Notes under the pieces: model-generated
The model's input: the letters and a program-made list of their open reading frames with translations, nothing else
Database searches by the model: none
What the model was told of the DNA's origin: nothing
Shown: piece by piece, positions 1 through 9,261 of the stretch
How positions within the stretch are numbered: position 1 is the stretch's first letter
Layout: each line of letters opens with the position of its first letter
Program-made: the position numbers and the translations under genes
Assembly (NCBI RefSeq): GCF_965232925.1
Contig: NZ_CBDDRA010000002.1
Location: forward strand, 330,739-394,738
DNA: 64,000 bases
Origin: Tumidithrix helvetica
Lineage (GTDB): Bacteria; Cyanobacteriota; Cyanobacteriia; Pseudanabaenales; Pseudanabaenaceae
Direction of reading: 5' to 3'

Positions 1-500
1 GATTGAGCAGCCCAGTCAGAAGCGTAAATTGCTAATTTACACTTCTCAAGAGCTAGCTTTTCCATCATGTGCCAACTTTCAAGCGATTCCTGACAGAGAT
101 TAGCGTACTGAGGATAAAAATCTACTAACCCAGCATAGGTCGCATCTGCCCAGAAAACAATCGGCTGACTACAATCAAGATAGACAATAGGTCTTATTGC
201 TGCACTAAACACGACATCAGCATTACTCGCTGAAAGTTTTTTGGAAATCTCACGAGCATAATCCCTCAAAACTTGTAGATCTGAGTCTTTTTCATAATGT
301 GTACCCTGAAAAAATTTGTAGTATCGGCGTTTACACTTTTGCACAATTCTAAGTGTAAACTTCTCTTCCAGAGGACCAAGATACCCTAGTTCTATCCCTT
401 GATTTTTTAGAGCTTGTGAAATGTAGTAGCCTAAGCCAGACCACTCGTTAGATCCTGTCAAAGCTCTTGCATCGTAGGTGGTAGCATATGCTATGTTCAT
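1..500 (-). CDS. Glycosyltransferase, GT4-like N-terminal part (cut by window edge)
   Basis: Open reading frame starting with ATG at 498-500 and running off the left edge without a stop, so about 166 residues are visible. The N-terminus reads MNIAYATTYDARALTGSNEW, followed by W-S-G-L-G-Y-Y-I, the usual shape of a GT-B donor/acceptor loop that begins a family 4 glycosyltransferase. Downstream 'PIVFWADATY' and 'LAIYASDWAA' match the pattern in which such enzymes describe the acceptor domain (an S/D-W-A stretch before the linker). It starts 9 bp after the stop of the ABC exporter, so it is very likely in the same transcript. The sugar donor cannot be told, and the nucleotide-sugar-binding C-terminal domain lies outside the window. 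Confidence 0.75.
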   Translation of the reverse strand, partial: MNIAYATTYDARALTGSNEWSGLGYYISQALKNQGIELGYLGPLEEKFTLRIVQKCKRRYYKFFQGTHYEKDSDLQVLRDYAREISKKLSASNADVVFSAAIRPIVYLDCSQPIVFWADATYAGLVDFYPQYANLCQESLESWHMMEKLALEKCKLAIYASDWAAQ

Positions 501-509
501 CGATTTTTC

Positions 510-2303
510 TTATTGCCCTAAAACAACTTCTTGATAGGTACCTGATTTTATTACTTTTCCCTGTTCTATTTGGTAAATGCGATCGCAATGTTCAATAGTG
601 GAAAGACGATGAGCGATAATTATGATTGTCTTATTACCACTCAATGCCTTGGTTGCTTCTGTAACAAGCCGTTCTGTGTCATTATCTAAAGCAGCAGTTG
701 CTTCATCAAACACCAATATTTCTCTTTCGTGATACAGAACACGAGCTATCCCAACTCTTTGGCGTTGCCCTCCAGATAAGAGCACTCCACCCTCACCTAC
801 GACGGTTTTGATACCGTTTGGAAGTTGCGCGACCACTTCACTAAGTTGAGCCATTTCAATTGCTTTTATTAATCTATTTTGGTCGATTAACTCATCTGTA
901 ACACCGAATGCAATATTTCGTTCAAGGGTATCGTCGATTAAAAATATGGACTGGGGAACATAACCAAGCATATTCTGCCAAGCACGTAAATTGTTGTAGA
1001 CTGAAACTCCGTCAATTATGATATCTCCAGATTGAGGAATGAAAAGACCCAGCAGAATGTCCACTAAAGTCGTTTTACCAGAACCTGACTTACCAATCAG
1101 ACCGATGGACTGACCCTTTTGAATTGTCAAGGAAATTTCGTCTAACGACTTCCTTGAAGTATCTGGATACTGAAAAGTAACCTTGTTTAAAACTATCTGC
1201 TTCCTCAATGAAAGGGGAATTGCATCTGAACCAAGTGACAAGTTTTTTTGGAGATGATTAATACTAGCGTTAGGCAGAACCATTCCTTTTTCTATTTCCT
1301 TAAAGTCAAAGAACAATTTATCAATGGCAAAGGTATTTCCCCTAAAAGTATTAATGTTACCAACTAAATTACTTATTGCTGGAAGAAGACGAATTGAGGC
1401 AAGGGCAAAGATACCTAAAATAGCAGTCAGATCTTGTCCTTGTCCTCGATTTAGATTGACATACAAAATTGTAAAGCTAACTAGAAAGGTAATCATAAAC
1501 GCTTCAATCACAAAGCGCGGAAGATTGCCATAACTTTGATTCAACGATACATTTTTGGCGTACCTCCTTGTCTGTTGCTCCATCTGTTGCTCGAAATAAG
1601 ATTCGCAACCAATCACACGGAGTTCTTTCAAACTTCCTAAACCATGATGCAGAATCCGAATCATCTCTTCTGAAGCCCCCCACCCTTCCTTGCTCCAGAA
1701 AGCTATGCGACTTCTCAGAAGTTTGATTAGCCCAACGACAACAGGAAATAGTAGGGCTATCAGAAACATTGCCATGTAACTAGTCTTAATTAAAAGTAAA
1801 GTTAAGGCTAAGATGATAGCAGAATTAGAAATAGCTGTTAGAAGAGGCATTACTACACCAATGCAAACGTTATCTGTAGTAGCAGTAACATTCTGAATCA
1901 TTGTTGCAGAATTAACCCGTATATGAAAGCTGTAAGGAGCTGCAAGATATGCTTTTAAGAGCTTATAGGATAGATTTCCTTTCAAGGCATGACCAAATTG
2001 AAACACTGCTTTTTGAGCTTCAAAACTCAAAAATGCTTTTACATAATAGGCAATCAAAACTACCGCACCTAAAAAAATCAGAAAATACTGTTCAGAGCTA
2101 AAGTTTAATTTGCTATAGATTAGGTTCAACCAATAATAAGTTTTAGTTAAATCTGGATTAGTAGCGACAGCAATGAATGGACCAATCATACCAGTTCCAA
2201 TAACTTCCAAAACCGAGACAAGGAGGAATACAAAAGTCATCGCAACAAGTGTCTTGTGATGCCCTTTAGTAAGGTATGAAAATTTAGTTACAAATTGCGA
2301 CAT
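510..2303 (-). CDS. ABC exporter, fused permease and ATPase (polysaccharide/lipid flippase type)
   Basis: A 597-residue half-transporter. Residues about 20-320 form the six-helix ABC exporter membrane domain; residues about 365-597 form the ATPase. Visible motifs are Walker A GKSGSGKTT (near 406), signature LSGGQRQR (near 511), Walker B ILVFDEATAALD and H-loop IIAHRLST, so the ATPase should be active. The length and single-chain layout resemble MsbA and PglK, which flip lipid-linked sugars across the inner membrane. It lies between glycosyltransferase genes, which supports export of a lipid-linked glycan or glycolipid made by this locus. A peptide or lipid exporter is possible but less likely in this setting. 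Confidence 0.9.
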   Translation of the reverse strand: MSQFVTKFSYLTKGHHKTLVAMTFVFLLVSVLEVIGTGMIGPFIAVATNPDLTKTYYWLNLIYSKLNFSSEQYFLIFLGAVVLIAYYVKAFLSFEAQKAVFQFGHALKGNLSYKLLKAYLAAPYSFHIRVNSATMIQNVTATTDNVCIGVVMPLLTAISNSAIILALTLLLIKTSYMAMFLIALLFPVVVGLIKLLRSRIAFWSKEGWGASEEMIRILHHGLGSLKELRVIGCESYFEQQMEQQTRRYAKNVSLNQSYGNLPRFVIEAFMITFLVSFTILYVNLNRGQGQDLTAILGIFALASIRLLPAISNLVGNINTFRGNTFAIDKLFFDFKEIEKGMVLPNASINHLQKNLSLGSDAIPLSLRKQIVLNKVTFQYPDTSRKSLDEISLTIQKGQSIGLIGKSGSGKTTLVDILLGLFIPQSGDIIIDGVSVYNNLRAWQNMLGYVPQSIFLIDDTLERNIAFGVTDELIDQNRLIKAIEMAQLSEVVAQLPNGIKTVVGEGGVLLSGGQRQRVGIARVLYHEREILVFDEATAALDNDTERLVTEATKALSGNKTIIIIAHRLSTIEHCDRIYQIEQGKVIKSGTYQEVVLGQ

Positions 2304-2396
2304 AAATGTAGCATCCTAGTTCAAAGTGATCTCTATTTAGCAAGGAATAAATTTAGAGTACAAGCAAGATTGAGCGTAGAGCATATACATTTACAT

Positions 2397-4088
2397 TTAC
2401 AACTTTTTTGAGGACATCAACAACCTCAAAGGATGCGACAGACGAGAGCGCAATGTGTAGAATCTTGCTCTAAATCTCCCGGATATTAAAGCATTGGGTG
2501 GATTATTATGGAAGCCGTATCGTCTAACCATACCTAGCCAAATAAGCAGACGATGTCGGAATGGCATGTATGGCAAGTGAGATTGCATAATCCTGTTAAT
2601 CTCAATACCATTCACAGAAGGCAAAAAAATATCCGGCTCGTCTAGGGATACCTTATCTACCAAAGCTGTGGGTGGAAATATCACTGGTGGCAAAGTAACT
2701 GCTTGATGATAGACCTTATCTAGGGCACTTTGCCAACTGCCCCCCCAATGAATTGACTCAATTTTACTTTTTGTAGCTTGCCCTAAGGATAATCGATAAT
2801 TTTGATCTTCAACCAAGCGAGATAAAACAGCTGTGTACTCATCAATATCTTTGACTCTGATGAGATTCCCAGACAAACCTGGCATGTCAGCTCCAAGAGT
2901 TGCGCAGGCTTCTGAAGAGTATGGATAGCGACTTACTAAAGGCACCCCAAAACTACCAGCCTCTAGCAAAGAAGTTATTGAAACAAAAGGAAAAGAGTCA
3001 ACATAAATATCTGCTGCTTGATAAAATATAGCTGTATCTTTAGTCTCTCCATAAACTCGAATTCTCCCATCGACTTGACTAATAGCTTCCGACCAATCTT
3101 CGTCGCTATTACCTGGCCCAATCACAATCAATACTGCTTGTTTATACTGCTTGAGCAACTGGATATGAGCATCAGCAAAACTCATACCATTAATTGTTCT
3201 ATACTTAGCCGCTCTAGCTATGGATAGAAGTACAGTAAAGTTTTGATCTATTCCTAGAAGTCGTTTTGCCTCCGATCGAGAAAGTGTTCTTTGAAGAGGC
3301 TCCAGAATTGTTGGGAGAAGCATGTTGCGCTCTGGCTCAATCCCCCTACGCTCTTCTGACAAACGCATACCAGACTCACGAAGGTTTGCCACCACATCGC
3401 TAATACTCACTCCAAGCCAAAACCAGTGGTCTCCATTGTTCACATAGATGATTGGTGGTGACTTTTGTTTGTTTGCAAATGCAATTGTGGGTACAACATC
3501 AAATTCCCATGTATGTAAAACAACTATATCTGCGTCTAATGAGCATTCATGAAGTTGTTTGGCAATAGAGGTAATGCTATCAATCTCTGCATCCAGTACA
3601 TGAATATTACCCTTACTGCTTGACACCGTATCCCGCAAGATTGCAGGAACTTGCACCTCACCCTGTTTTGTTAGGGCAACAGAGTGAGATCGCTCGGAAT
3701 CCTGTTGAATCCAGCGCTGAAGCAATCTGGAAATCCCACCGATATCACTAACATGTGTAGAAACGTGTAAAATCTTCTTGACTCCTCCAGGGAAAGAAGC
3801 CTCCTCTCGAGAGTACAAATTTTTTGAAATAACTCTTTGACCAATTTCGAGAAGAATCTGCTCCAGCCTGGGACAGCTATAAAACCCACAATGGTTGACA
3901 TTTGCATGGGATGCTGCAATCTGCAAGTATGCGGCGGCAGCATCAAACTCCTCTCGACTCACTAAATCTTCAGCTTTTAAGAGCAAGTTGTTGAAAACCT
4001 CGAGATTTTTGGGAATCGCTCGAATGCCTTCCTCTCGCAAAAGATTGAGGTTGTTGTCAGCCATTTTTCTAGATGATCTCCCACGCAT
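2397..4088 (-). CDS. Glycosyltransferase, GT4-like with N-terminal helical extension
   Basis: A 563-residue protein. Residues about 110-470 look like a GT-B glycosyltransferase: 'ILHVSTHVSDIGGISRLLQRW' marks the acceptor domain, 'VLLSIARAAKYR' begins the donor domain and 'SLLEAGSFGVPLVSRYPYSS' matches the family 4 E-x7-E/G-x-P nucleotide-binding area. The first about 100 residues are helical and contain 'AAAYLQIAASHANVNHCGFYSCPRLEQILLE' type TPR-like sequence. The tail after 470 is unusual for the family and ends basic. The listed start (MRGRSS) has no clear ribosome site; MADNN nine codons later, preceded by GGGAG, is an alternative. It follows the upstream GT gene by 21 bp. Confidence 0.8.
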   Translation of the reverse strand: MRGRSSRKMADNNLNLLREEGIRAIPKNLEVFNNLLLKAEDLVSREEFDAAAAYLQIAASHANVNHCGFYSCPRLEQILLEIGQRVISKNLYSREEASFPGGVKKILHVSTHVSDIGGISRLLQRWIQQDSERSHSVALTKQGEVQVPAILRDTVSSSKGNIHVLDAEIDSITSIAKQLHECSLDADIVVLHTWEFDVVPTIAFANKQKSPPIIYVNNGDHWFWLGVSISDVVANLRESGMRLSEERRGIEPERNMLLPTILEPLQRTLSRSEAKRLLGIDQNFTVLLSIARAAKYRTINGMSFADAHIQLLKQYKQAVLIVIGPGNSDEDWSEAISQVDGRIRVYGETKDTAIFYQAADIYVDSFPFVSITSLLEAGSFGVPLVSRYPYSSEACATLGADMPGLSGNLIRVKDIDEYTAVLSRLVEDQNYRLSLGQATKSKIESIHWGGSWQSALDKVYHQAVTLPPVIFPPTALVDKVSLDEPDIFLPSVNGIEINRIMQSHLPYMPFRHRLLIWLGMVRRYGFHNNPPNALISGRFRARFYTLRSRLSHPLRLLMSSKKL

Positions 4089-4109
4089 TCGATTATTAAT
4101 AACATTTCG

Positions 4110-5216
4110 TTAAACAAGATTCATGACTTGAAGTAAGCTATTTTTCTCCTTTTCCCACGTAAATTTTTCCTTGGCTCGTTGCCACCCAGCAAATCCCATT
4201 TTTGTCCGTAATTCTGGATTTTGTGCAAGCGCTACGATCCTCTGTGCCATCGTCAAACAATCTCCTTCATCTACCAGAAATCCGGTTATTTGATCGGAAA
4301 CCGCTTCAGGAATGCCGGCATGTCGGGTGGAAACAACTGGCAGGGCATTGCCCATTGCTTCTAAGATTCCGACTGGAAGTCCTTCCTCATCACCATCTGG
4401 AGCAGTCATGCTATGTTGCAGAAAAATATCTGATTCTCTCATGAATTGTTGAACAGTCTCATTTGGTTGACCTCCGTGGAGGGTTACTTTATCTGAGAGA
4501 CTAAATTCATGGATGAACTGTCTCACTGCAGGAAGTAGATCTCCAGTACCAATATAGTCTAACCTCAGGTCAGGCCATACATTGACAGCTTGACGAAACG
4601 CTTCTAAGAGCATAATGGGAGCTTTCTTAGGAACCATTCGACCTACCGCAAGACAACGAACATTGTCTCTTTCTGGTCGATTAATCGGTTCATCTGGTAC
4701 ATCTACACCGCATGGTATAGTGCAGATCTTATTAGATTCTAGCCCTAAATCAATCAGCCTTTGTCGCTGAACTTCACTTACCGTAATAATTCCAGCTGCC
4801 TTTTGATAGTCAAGATACTTCTTCTGCCATGTCGGGTTACGCAAGGCTAGTGAAACATCACAACCATGTGCATGGGCAAAATAGGGAATATTGAATTCCT
4901 GTGCTAGCTGAAAAAAATCAAAAGAATATTCCAGAAATTCCCCTAAAATCATTTGAACTTGGTGCTGCTTCAAGAAGCGTTGGATAGTTGGCTTTTCTGC
5001 AATTTGTAGAACCCATCTTATTGGCTCTCTCTTAGGTGCCCGCTGCCTACAAACTAAAAACGGGGCATCAACATTCCAGTGTCCTGCATCGGGGCCTGAG
5101 ACATTGTGGGTAAGTACCACCGTAGCTCCAGGTAGAAGATCTTCCATATGTCGCCGGATAAAGGTTTCCGACCTTACTCCAATATCAGGTGCAGCAACAG
5201 CAAGGGGATAGTTCAT
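4110..5216 (-). CDS. Glycosyltransferase family 4 (colanic-acid WcaL/AmsK-like)
   Basis: A 368-residue GT-B enzyme. 'YFAHAHGCDVSLAL' in the middle of the N-terminal domain, 'CLAVGRMVPKKAP' at the start of the donor domain and 'EEGLPVGILEAMGNALPVVS' followed by 'HAGIPEAV' are the hallmark donor-binding segments of family 4, and this variant is typical of the WcaL/AmsK branch that builds exopolysaccharide repeat units. The start ATG at 5216 is preceded by GGAGG at good distance. It is cytoplasmic or peripheral to the membrane. The donor and acceptor sugars cannot be inferred. Confidence 0.9.
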   Translation of the reverse strand: MNYPLAVAAPDIGVRSETFIRRHMEDLLPGATVVLTHNVSGPDAGHWNVDAPFLVCRQRAPKREPIRWVLQIAEKPTIQRFLKQHQVQMILGEFLEYSFDFFQLAQEFNIPYFAHAHGCDVSLALRNPTWQKKYLDYQKAAGIITVSEVQRQRLIDLGLESNKICTIPCGVDVPDEPINRPERDNVRCLAVGRMVPKKAPIMLLEAFRQAVNVWPDLRLDYIGTGDLLPAVRQFIHEFSLSDKVTLHGGQPNETVQQFMRESDIFLQHSMTAPDGDEEGLPVGILEAMGNALPVVSTRHAGIPEAVSDQITGFLVDEGDCLTMAQRIVALAQNPELRTKMGFAGWQRAKEKFTWEKEKNSLLQVMNLV

Positions 5217-5239
5217 ATAGCCTTTCCTCCACTAGATTA

Positions 5240-6391
5240 TTAATTCAGTTTCCATGACGCTTTTTCATACCCAAAATGCCTTTTAAAATTATTAATCGGC
5301 TTTTCAATAAGGAACCAGGATGGGATGGCAATGGCGAATGAAGCTATAACCTTTAAAGCGATTACCAGCAATAATGGAATTGAAGTAGGTAAATTTAAGT
5401 ACCAAGAAAGTATGTCATAGATAGGATTCATAAAATTATGATAAATATAGATTCCATAACTAATTTTACCGATAAATACGAGAGGTTTTAGTTCAAGAAA
5501 TCTTCCTAAAATGCCATCAAATCCTTTTGCAGCAGTACTGACTAACCATACAAAGAAAATAGATGAAATGGTTGGTTTAATCAAAATATTAATTAGTACT
5601 GTTCCTCTAAATATAAAAGAAATGATTATAAAAGAAATCATTAATGGTAAGCAAACCCATAGACCAAACTTACATAAACTCTGTTTGGCCTGTTTGAATT
5701 GATCGTAGTTGTGTATGTAGAATGCTAACAATGCACCCAGTCCAAGTGCATCCAAAGAGGCAGCAGGAAAGACCCCAATTTGGGTTATGCTTAGGTTTAA
5801 ACCGTAACAACCTATAAATCTAAATAAAGGTGCTAGAGTAATTGTTGTAAAAATGGCTTTTAGCAGATATCTCTGAGGTAGCAATAGTATCACTAACGGC
5901 CAAATTAGATAAAATTGCTCTTCCATCGCTAATGTCCAAAAGTGTGTTGCATACTGATCGTATGAATCTTGGACAAAAACCATGATATTGCTTGTATACG
6001 TTAAATGCCAAAAAAAATCGCTTCTAACCCTCTTGAATATAATTGCAGCAACTACAAGAGTCAGGTAGTAAATTGGAAAGATTCGTAGAAAACGGCGTAT
6101 GTAAAATCTTTGAAGTGTAAATCCGATCCTTTGATCGTTTGCCCTAATGATATCTCGGCAGCGCAAGAGAATTCCAGTAATCAAAAAACCACTAAGTACG
6201 AAAAAAAGCGTAACTCCCGATCCCCATTCTATAGGAGAAGCTGTTTTCCAAGAAGATATAAAAGAAGTATATGTACTTGGTGGTACAAAATGCTCAACCA
6301 TTACCCCAAATAAAGCTAGTGCTCTTAGAGAATCTAACTGAACCATGTAACTGGTCCTGTTAGCTTGAGGAAGCTTTTTGAATACATCCAT
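5240..6391 (-). CDS. Acyltransferase 3 family membrane protein (OafA/YrhL-like)
   Basis: A multi-spanning inner-membrane acyltransferase of about 383 residues. The family signature is at the N-terminus, LDSLRALALFGVMVEHF with the catalytic His, then 'FFVLSGFLITGILL' and R-R-F-L-R-I-F-P-I-Y-Y. About ten hydrophobic segments follow. Members O-acetylate or otherwise acylate sugars of lipopolysaccharide, exopolysaccharide or glycolipids. Several starts are possible: a TTG at 6406, ATG at 6391 (chosen) and ATG at 6346, the last with an AGGA element upstream and giving an N-terminus directly before the signature. It sits in the polysaccharide gene row, 23 bp before the GT4 gene. Confidence 0.88.
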   Translation of the reverse strand: MDVFKKLPQANRTSYMVQLDSLRALALFGVMVEHFVPPSTYTSFISSWKTASPIEWGSGVTLFFVLSGFLITGILLRCRDIIRANDQRIGFTLQRFYIRRFLRIFPIYYLTLVVAAIIFKRVRSDFFWHLTYTSNIMVFVQDSYDQYATHFWTLAMEEQFYLIWPLVILLLPQRYLLKAIFTTITLAPLFRFIGCYGLNLSITQIGVFPAASLDALGLGALLAFYIHNYDQFKQAKQSLCKFGLWVCLPLMISFIIISFIFRGTVLINILIKPTISSIFFVWLVSTAAKGFDGILGRFLELKPLVFIGKISYGIYIYHNFMNPIYDILSWYLNLPTSIPLLLVIALKVIASFAIAIPSWFLIEKPINNFKRHFGYEKASWKLN

Positions 6392-6406
6392 ATTTGTTAA
6401 GAGCAA

Positions 6407-6857
6407 CGTTTTTTATGGTTTGGATGGATCTAATAAATATTGGATTTAATTCCAGCTCAGCAAGTTTTCTCTAAAAAATTGACCTTTCCTCTCTTAGAGA
6501 GATTAGAGAAGATCTTCGTCGATACCAGATATGTTGGAGCAGAGAAGACTAGGTGGGTCAGAGATAACTTTAGTTGGATTTAGGAAGTAGGCAAAAGACC
6601 TGACAATCAGTTGATTATAAAGGAAGATCATGTGGCAAGTTTCGCTACGTACAATCGTTCTTCATCTGATAATGACAAAAATACCGTTTACTACTTCGCA
6701 AAAGTTTGTAGTGACTGGGCTACATCATTCTAATAGTTTTGTCAGAATGAGAAATGAGAGCACTGATTTACCACTCTGCGTCTGATAAATTAGTATTATA
6801 TGCTTGGAGTACCTTTTATGGAATAAAAATAATTCTTCATTAGCATTTATAGTTTTT
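6407..6857. other. AT-rich spacer between two acyltransferase genes
   Basis: About 450 bp without a credible gene on either strand. It is AT rich, has no HIP1 site and shows no obvious terminator hairpin. Its size is unusual in a locus where most neighbours touch, so it may hold a promoter for the distal half of the cluster or the remains of a decayed gene. I see no recognisable protein remnant. Confidence 0.5.
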
Positions 6858-7919
6858 TTAGGTGCGATCTTGAATTCTTAAATAGGTTCTTAAACTTTTG
6901 AAGTGTAGAAAATGGGAACGCAAATACTCTACTACTAAAACTGATAACATTGACATGACCATTAAAAAGACAAATATTAAAGGAGACCATTTAGGGAAGT
7001 AAATAATATCTTGGAAGTAGTAGTAACAAAAGAAGGAATGTACAAGCCACAGAGGGAAAGAGGATTTACCTAAGTACATAAATAATGGAGATAAACATAG
7101 TATTTCCACTGCTCTAATTGAAAGATATATAAAAAATGGCACAACTAAAAAATCATACGTGGCTTCAATACCTTGATATTTAATCCTAAGGATTAAGCAA
7201 ATTAATAGGCAAGGAAAGACAAATATCCATCCATATTCATCAAGGTTCCGGATAAAACGGCTTGAAAAAAATTTTGACTTAGCGCATATTAACCCCAAAG
7301 CAAATGATGGTTGCCAAATAACAAAGCCGAGTTGTTTGTAAGGATCTATTTCAGGAGATATTTTGATACTAAAAGAAAATAGGAATAGACTTACTAATAG
7401 AGTCAAGATAATATTTTTCTCTGTGAGCTTAGTATAAATGGGGAACAATAGAACAAGTGTGACTATAAACATCCGAACAAACCACCATTCTCCGTTGTAT
7501 GTTGACTCCCAACCCAAAAAATTCTTCAAGAAAGTTATTGGTTCAGCAGAGTAACGGAGTTGGTTTGAGCCCCAAAGACGTACTTGTTTAAAGAAAATGA
7601 TTCCAATGGGTACAAAAACTAGAAAATATAGCCAGTAAGTTAAGTAAAAATCTTTAATTTTGACGAATGAATAGCGTAAAATTGTCTTTTGAGAGCGACG
7701 ATAACCTAAAAACAATCCATAGCCAGATAAGAATAAGAACATTGACACGCATACATTCCCAAATGTTCCTATGTAATCCTCTACCTTGAAAAAGGGTACT
7801 AGAGGAATAAAACTATTACCATTTAGAAGTCTATCTTTGAAAGCATATAAATGATGTGCAAACATCAAACAAATTGCTACACCTTTGGCAGTATCAGTTT
7901 GGTTCTTTGTAAATTCCAT
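6858..7919 (-). CDS. Acyltransferase 3 family membrane protein, second copy
   Basis: About 353 residues with roughly ten membrane segments. 'TAKGVAICLMFAHHLYAF' holds the motif His pair near the N-terminus, and 'MFLFLSGYGLFLGYRRS' is the second family landmark. It is more diverged from OafA than the next gene and resembles the WecH/capsule O-acetyltransferase side of the family. The ATG at 7919 with GGGAG just upstream is preferred over a GTG at 7943. It is strongly AT rich. It lies immediately downstream, in the transcription direction, of the IS30 insertion and may therefore depend on a promoter in the 230 bp between element and start. The acyl acceptor is unknown. Confidence 0.82.
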   Translation of the reverse strand: MEFTKNQTDTAKGVAICLMFAHHLYAFKDRLLNGNSFIPLVPFFKVEDYIGTFGNVCVSMFLFLSGYGLFLGYRRSQKTILRYSFVKIKDFYLTYWLYFLVFVPIGIIFFKQVRLWGSNQLRYSAEPITFLKNFLGWESTYNGEWWFVRMFIVTLVLLFPIYTKLTEKNIILTLLVSLFLFSFSIKISPEIDPYKQLGFVIWQPSFALGLICAKSKFFSSRFIRNLDEYGWIFVFPCLLICLILRIKYQGIEATYDFLVVPFFIYLSIRAVEILCLSPLFMYLGKSSFPLWLVHSFFCYYYFQDIIYFPKWSPLIFVFLMVMSMLSVLVVEYLRSHFLHFKSLRTYLRIQDRT

Positions 7920-8152
7920 AAAACTCCCTGATGGCAAAATCACCTAAGAGCAGTTTGAGAATGCAAGAAAGCTCTCACAACTATAATCTGAGTAATAAAA
8001 AGTTGCTGAATCATGAGAGCTACGACGACATTACCATATCCCACAGATCTGACTAACGACCAATGATACTTGCTAGCTTACTTACGGTAGTGTTTCAATG
8101 TTGAATTGATAATTTTGAGTCTTAGCTCTGTCGCATAAGTTTGGCTTAACTT

Positions 8153-8177
8153 CGCCAATTCAAGGATGAAATGCAAC
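8153..8177 (+). repeat. Left inverted repeat of the IS30 element
   Basis: 25 bp beginning CGCCAATTCAAGG, an exact reverse complement of 9215-9239. Confidence 0.93.
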
Positions 8178-8248
8178 ACCTAGAGATCTTTGCGTAAAGG
8201 GACTCATAAGGATAATCTGATGATAATCACAACAATCAGGAAATCCTC

Positions 8249-9232
8249 ATGAGCTTTACCCATCTTACCACCTCAGAAAGAAGCGAACTCTATAAACTGC
8301 GAGTAACAGACAACTTATCGATGTCAGAGATTGGTCGCCGCCTGAATCGAAACAAAAGTACGATATCAAGAGAACTATCGCGCAACACAGATGAGCGCCA
8401 CAGAGTCTATTTACCAGATACGGCGGCGGAGAAGATGAAAACACGCCGCAAACAAGCAAAGGTGATATTCCAGAGTGTCAGTGCCAAGACGATCGCCGAA
8501 GTAAAACAGCGATTAGAGCAACACCACAGCCCAGAACAACTGGCAGGCAGGATGAGACTTGAAGGATTAGCTAAAATTAGCTATGAGACGATCTATCAAA
8601 TGATCTATACCAACCATCAACAGATGGGAATATATCAACAATATCTAAGGCAAAAGCAGAAACAGCGGCGACGGAAAGGACGGAACCAAAAGCGAGGCGG
8701 AATCCCAAATCGGATCGGAATTGAGAACCGTCCCAAAATCGCGGATTTAAAGACAGAGATCGGACATTGGGAAAGTGATACCGTAATCAGCTGCAACCAC
8801 ACTGGTATTGTGGTTACGCATGTTGACAAAGCATCAAAGTACTTACTTGCAGGTTTAGCGAGAAACAAGACGATGGCAGAAATAAATAGAGTAACAATCA
8901 AACTATTTGAGCCTGTAAAACCAGCATTCTGTAAGACGATGACATTTGATAATGGAAGAGAATTCTGTGGACATGAGAAGCTATCTGAAAGCTTGAAGCT
9001 AGAGACTTTCTTCGCCAATCCATATCATTCATGGGAGCGTGGATTGAATGAACATACAAATGGATTAATTAGAGAGTTCTATCCCAAAAGCACAAACTTC
9101 AAAATCGTAAATGGAGAAGACTTTCAGAAGGCAGTGGATTTAATCAATCACAGACCGAGAAAATCTCTTGACTATCGCACCCCTTACGAAGTATTCTTTG
9201 CTTCATCAGACCCCGTTGCATTTCATCCTTGA
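8249..9232 (+). CDS. IS30 family transposase
   Basis: A 327-residue transposase. The N-terminus has a helix-turn-helix, 'MSEIGRRLNRNKSTISREL', typical for IS30. The C-terminal integrase core has the DDE residues in 'HWESDTVI', 'TFDNGREF' and 'NEHTNGLIREFYPK'. The ATG at 8249 has AGGA 8 bp upstream. The stop codon TGA (9230-9232) lies inside the right inverted repeat, so gene and element end together. No frameshift or stop interrupts it, so it should be functional. Confidence 0.95.
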   Translation: MSFTHLTTSERSELYKLRVTDNLSMSEIGRRLNRNKSTISRELSRNTDERHRVYLPDTAAEKMKTRRKQAKVIFQSVSAKTIAEVKQRLEQHHSPEQLAGRMRLEGLAKISYETIYQMIYTNHQQMGIYQQYLRQKQKQRRRKGRNQKRGGIPNRIGIENRPKIADLKTEIGHWESDTVISCNHTGIVVTHVDKASKYLLAGLARNKTMAEINRVTIKLFEPVKPAFCKTMTFDNGREFCGHEKLSESLKLETFFANPYHSWERGLNEHTNGLIREFYPKSTNFKIVNGEDFQKAVDLINHRPRKSLDYRTPYEVFFASSDPVAFHP

Positions 9233-9239
9233 ATTGGCG
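9215..9239 (-). repeat. Right inverted repeat of the IS30 element
   Basis: 25 bp, exact reverse complement of 8153-8177. It contains the transposase stop codon. Confidence 0.93.
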
Positions 9240-9261
9240 CTTTTCTATTCTCAAACAGGCT

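Larger units (their letters stand above)
8153..9239 (+). mobile_element. Complete IS30-family insertion sequence
   Basis: The element is 1087 bp. Its ends are perfect 25-bp inverted repeats (8153-8177 and 9215-9239), and the same trinucleotide CTT flanks it on both sides (8150-8152 and 9240-9242), as expected for the 2-3 bp target duplication of IS30. One intact transposase fills it. The element is oriented opposite to the surrounding glycan genes and ends only 22 bp from the stop codon of the GT2 gene. Intact ends, intact transposase and matching flanks suggest a recent insertion. Confidence 0.93.

Noticed and set aside
6407..6857. Decayed gene between acyltransferases
   Set aside because: No continuous protein similarity could be made out in any frame; left as non-coding.
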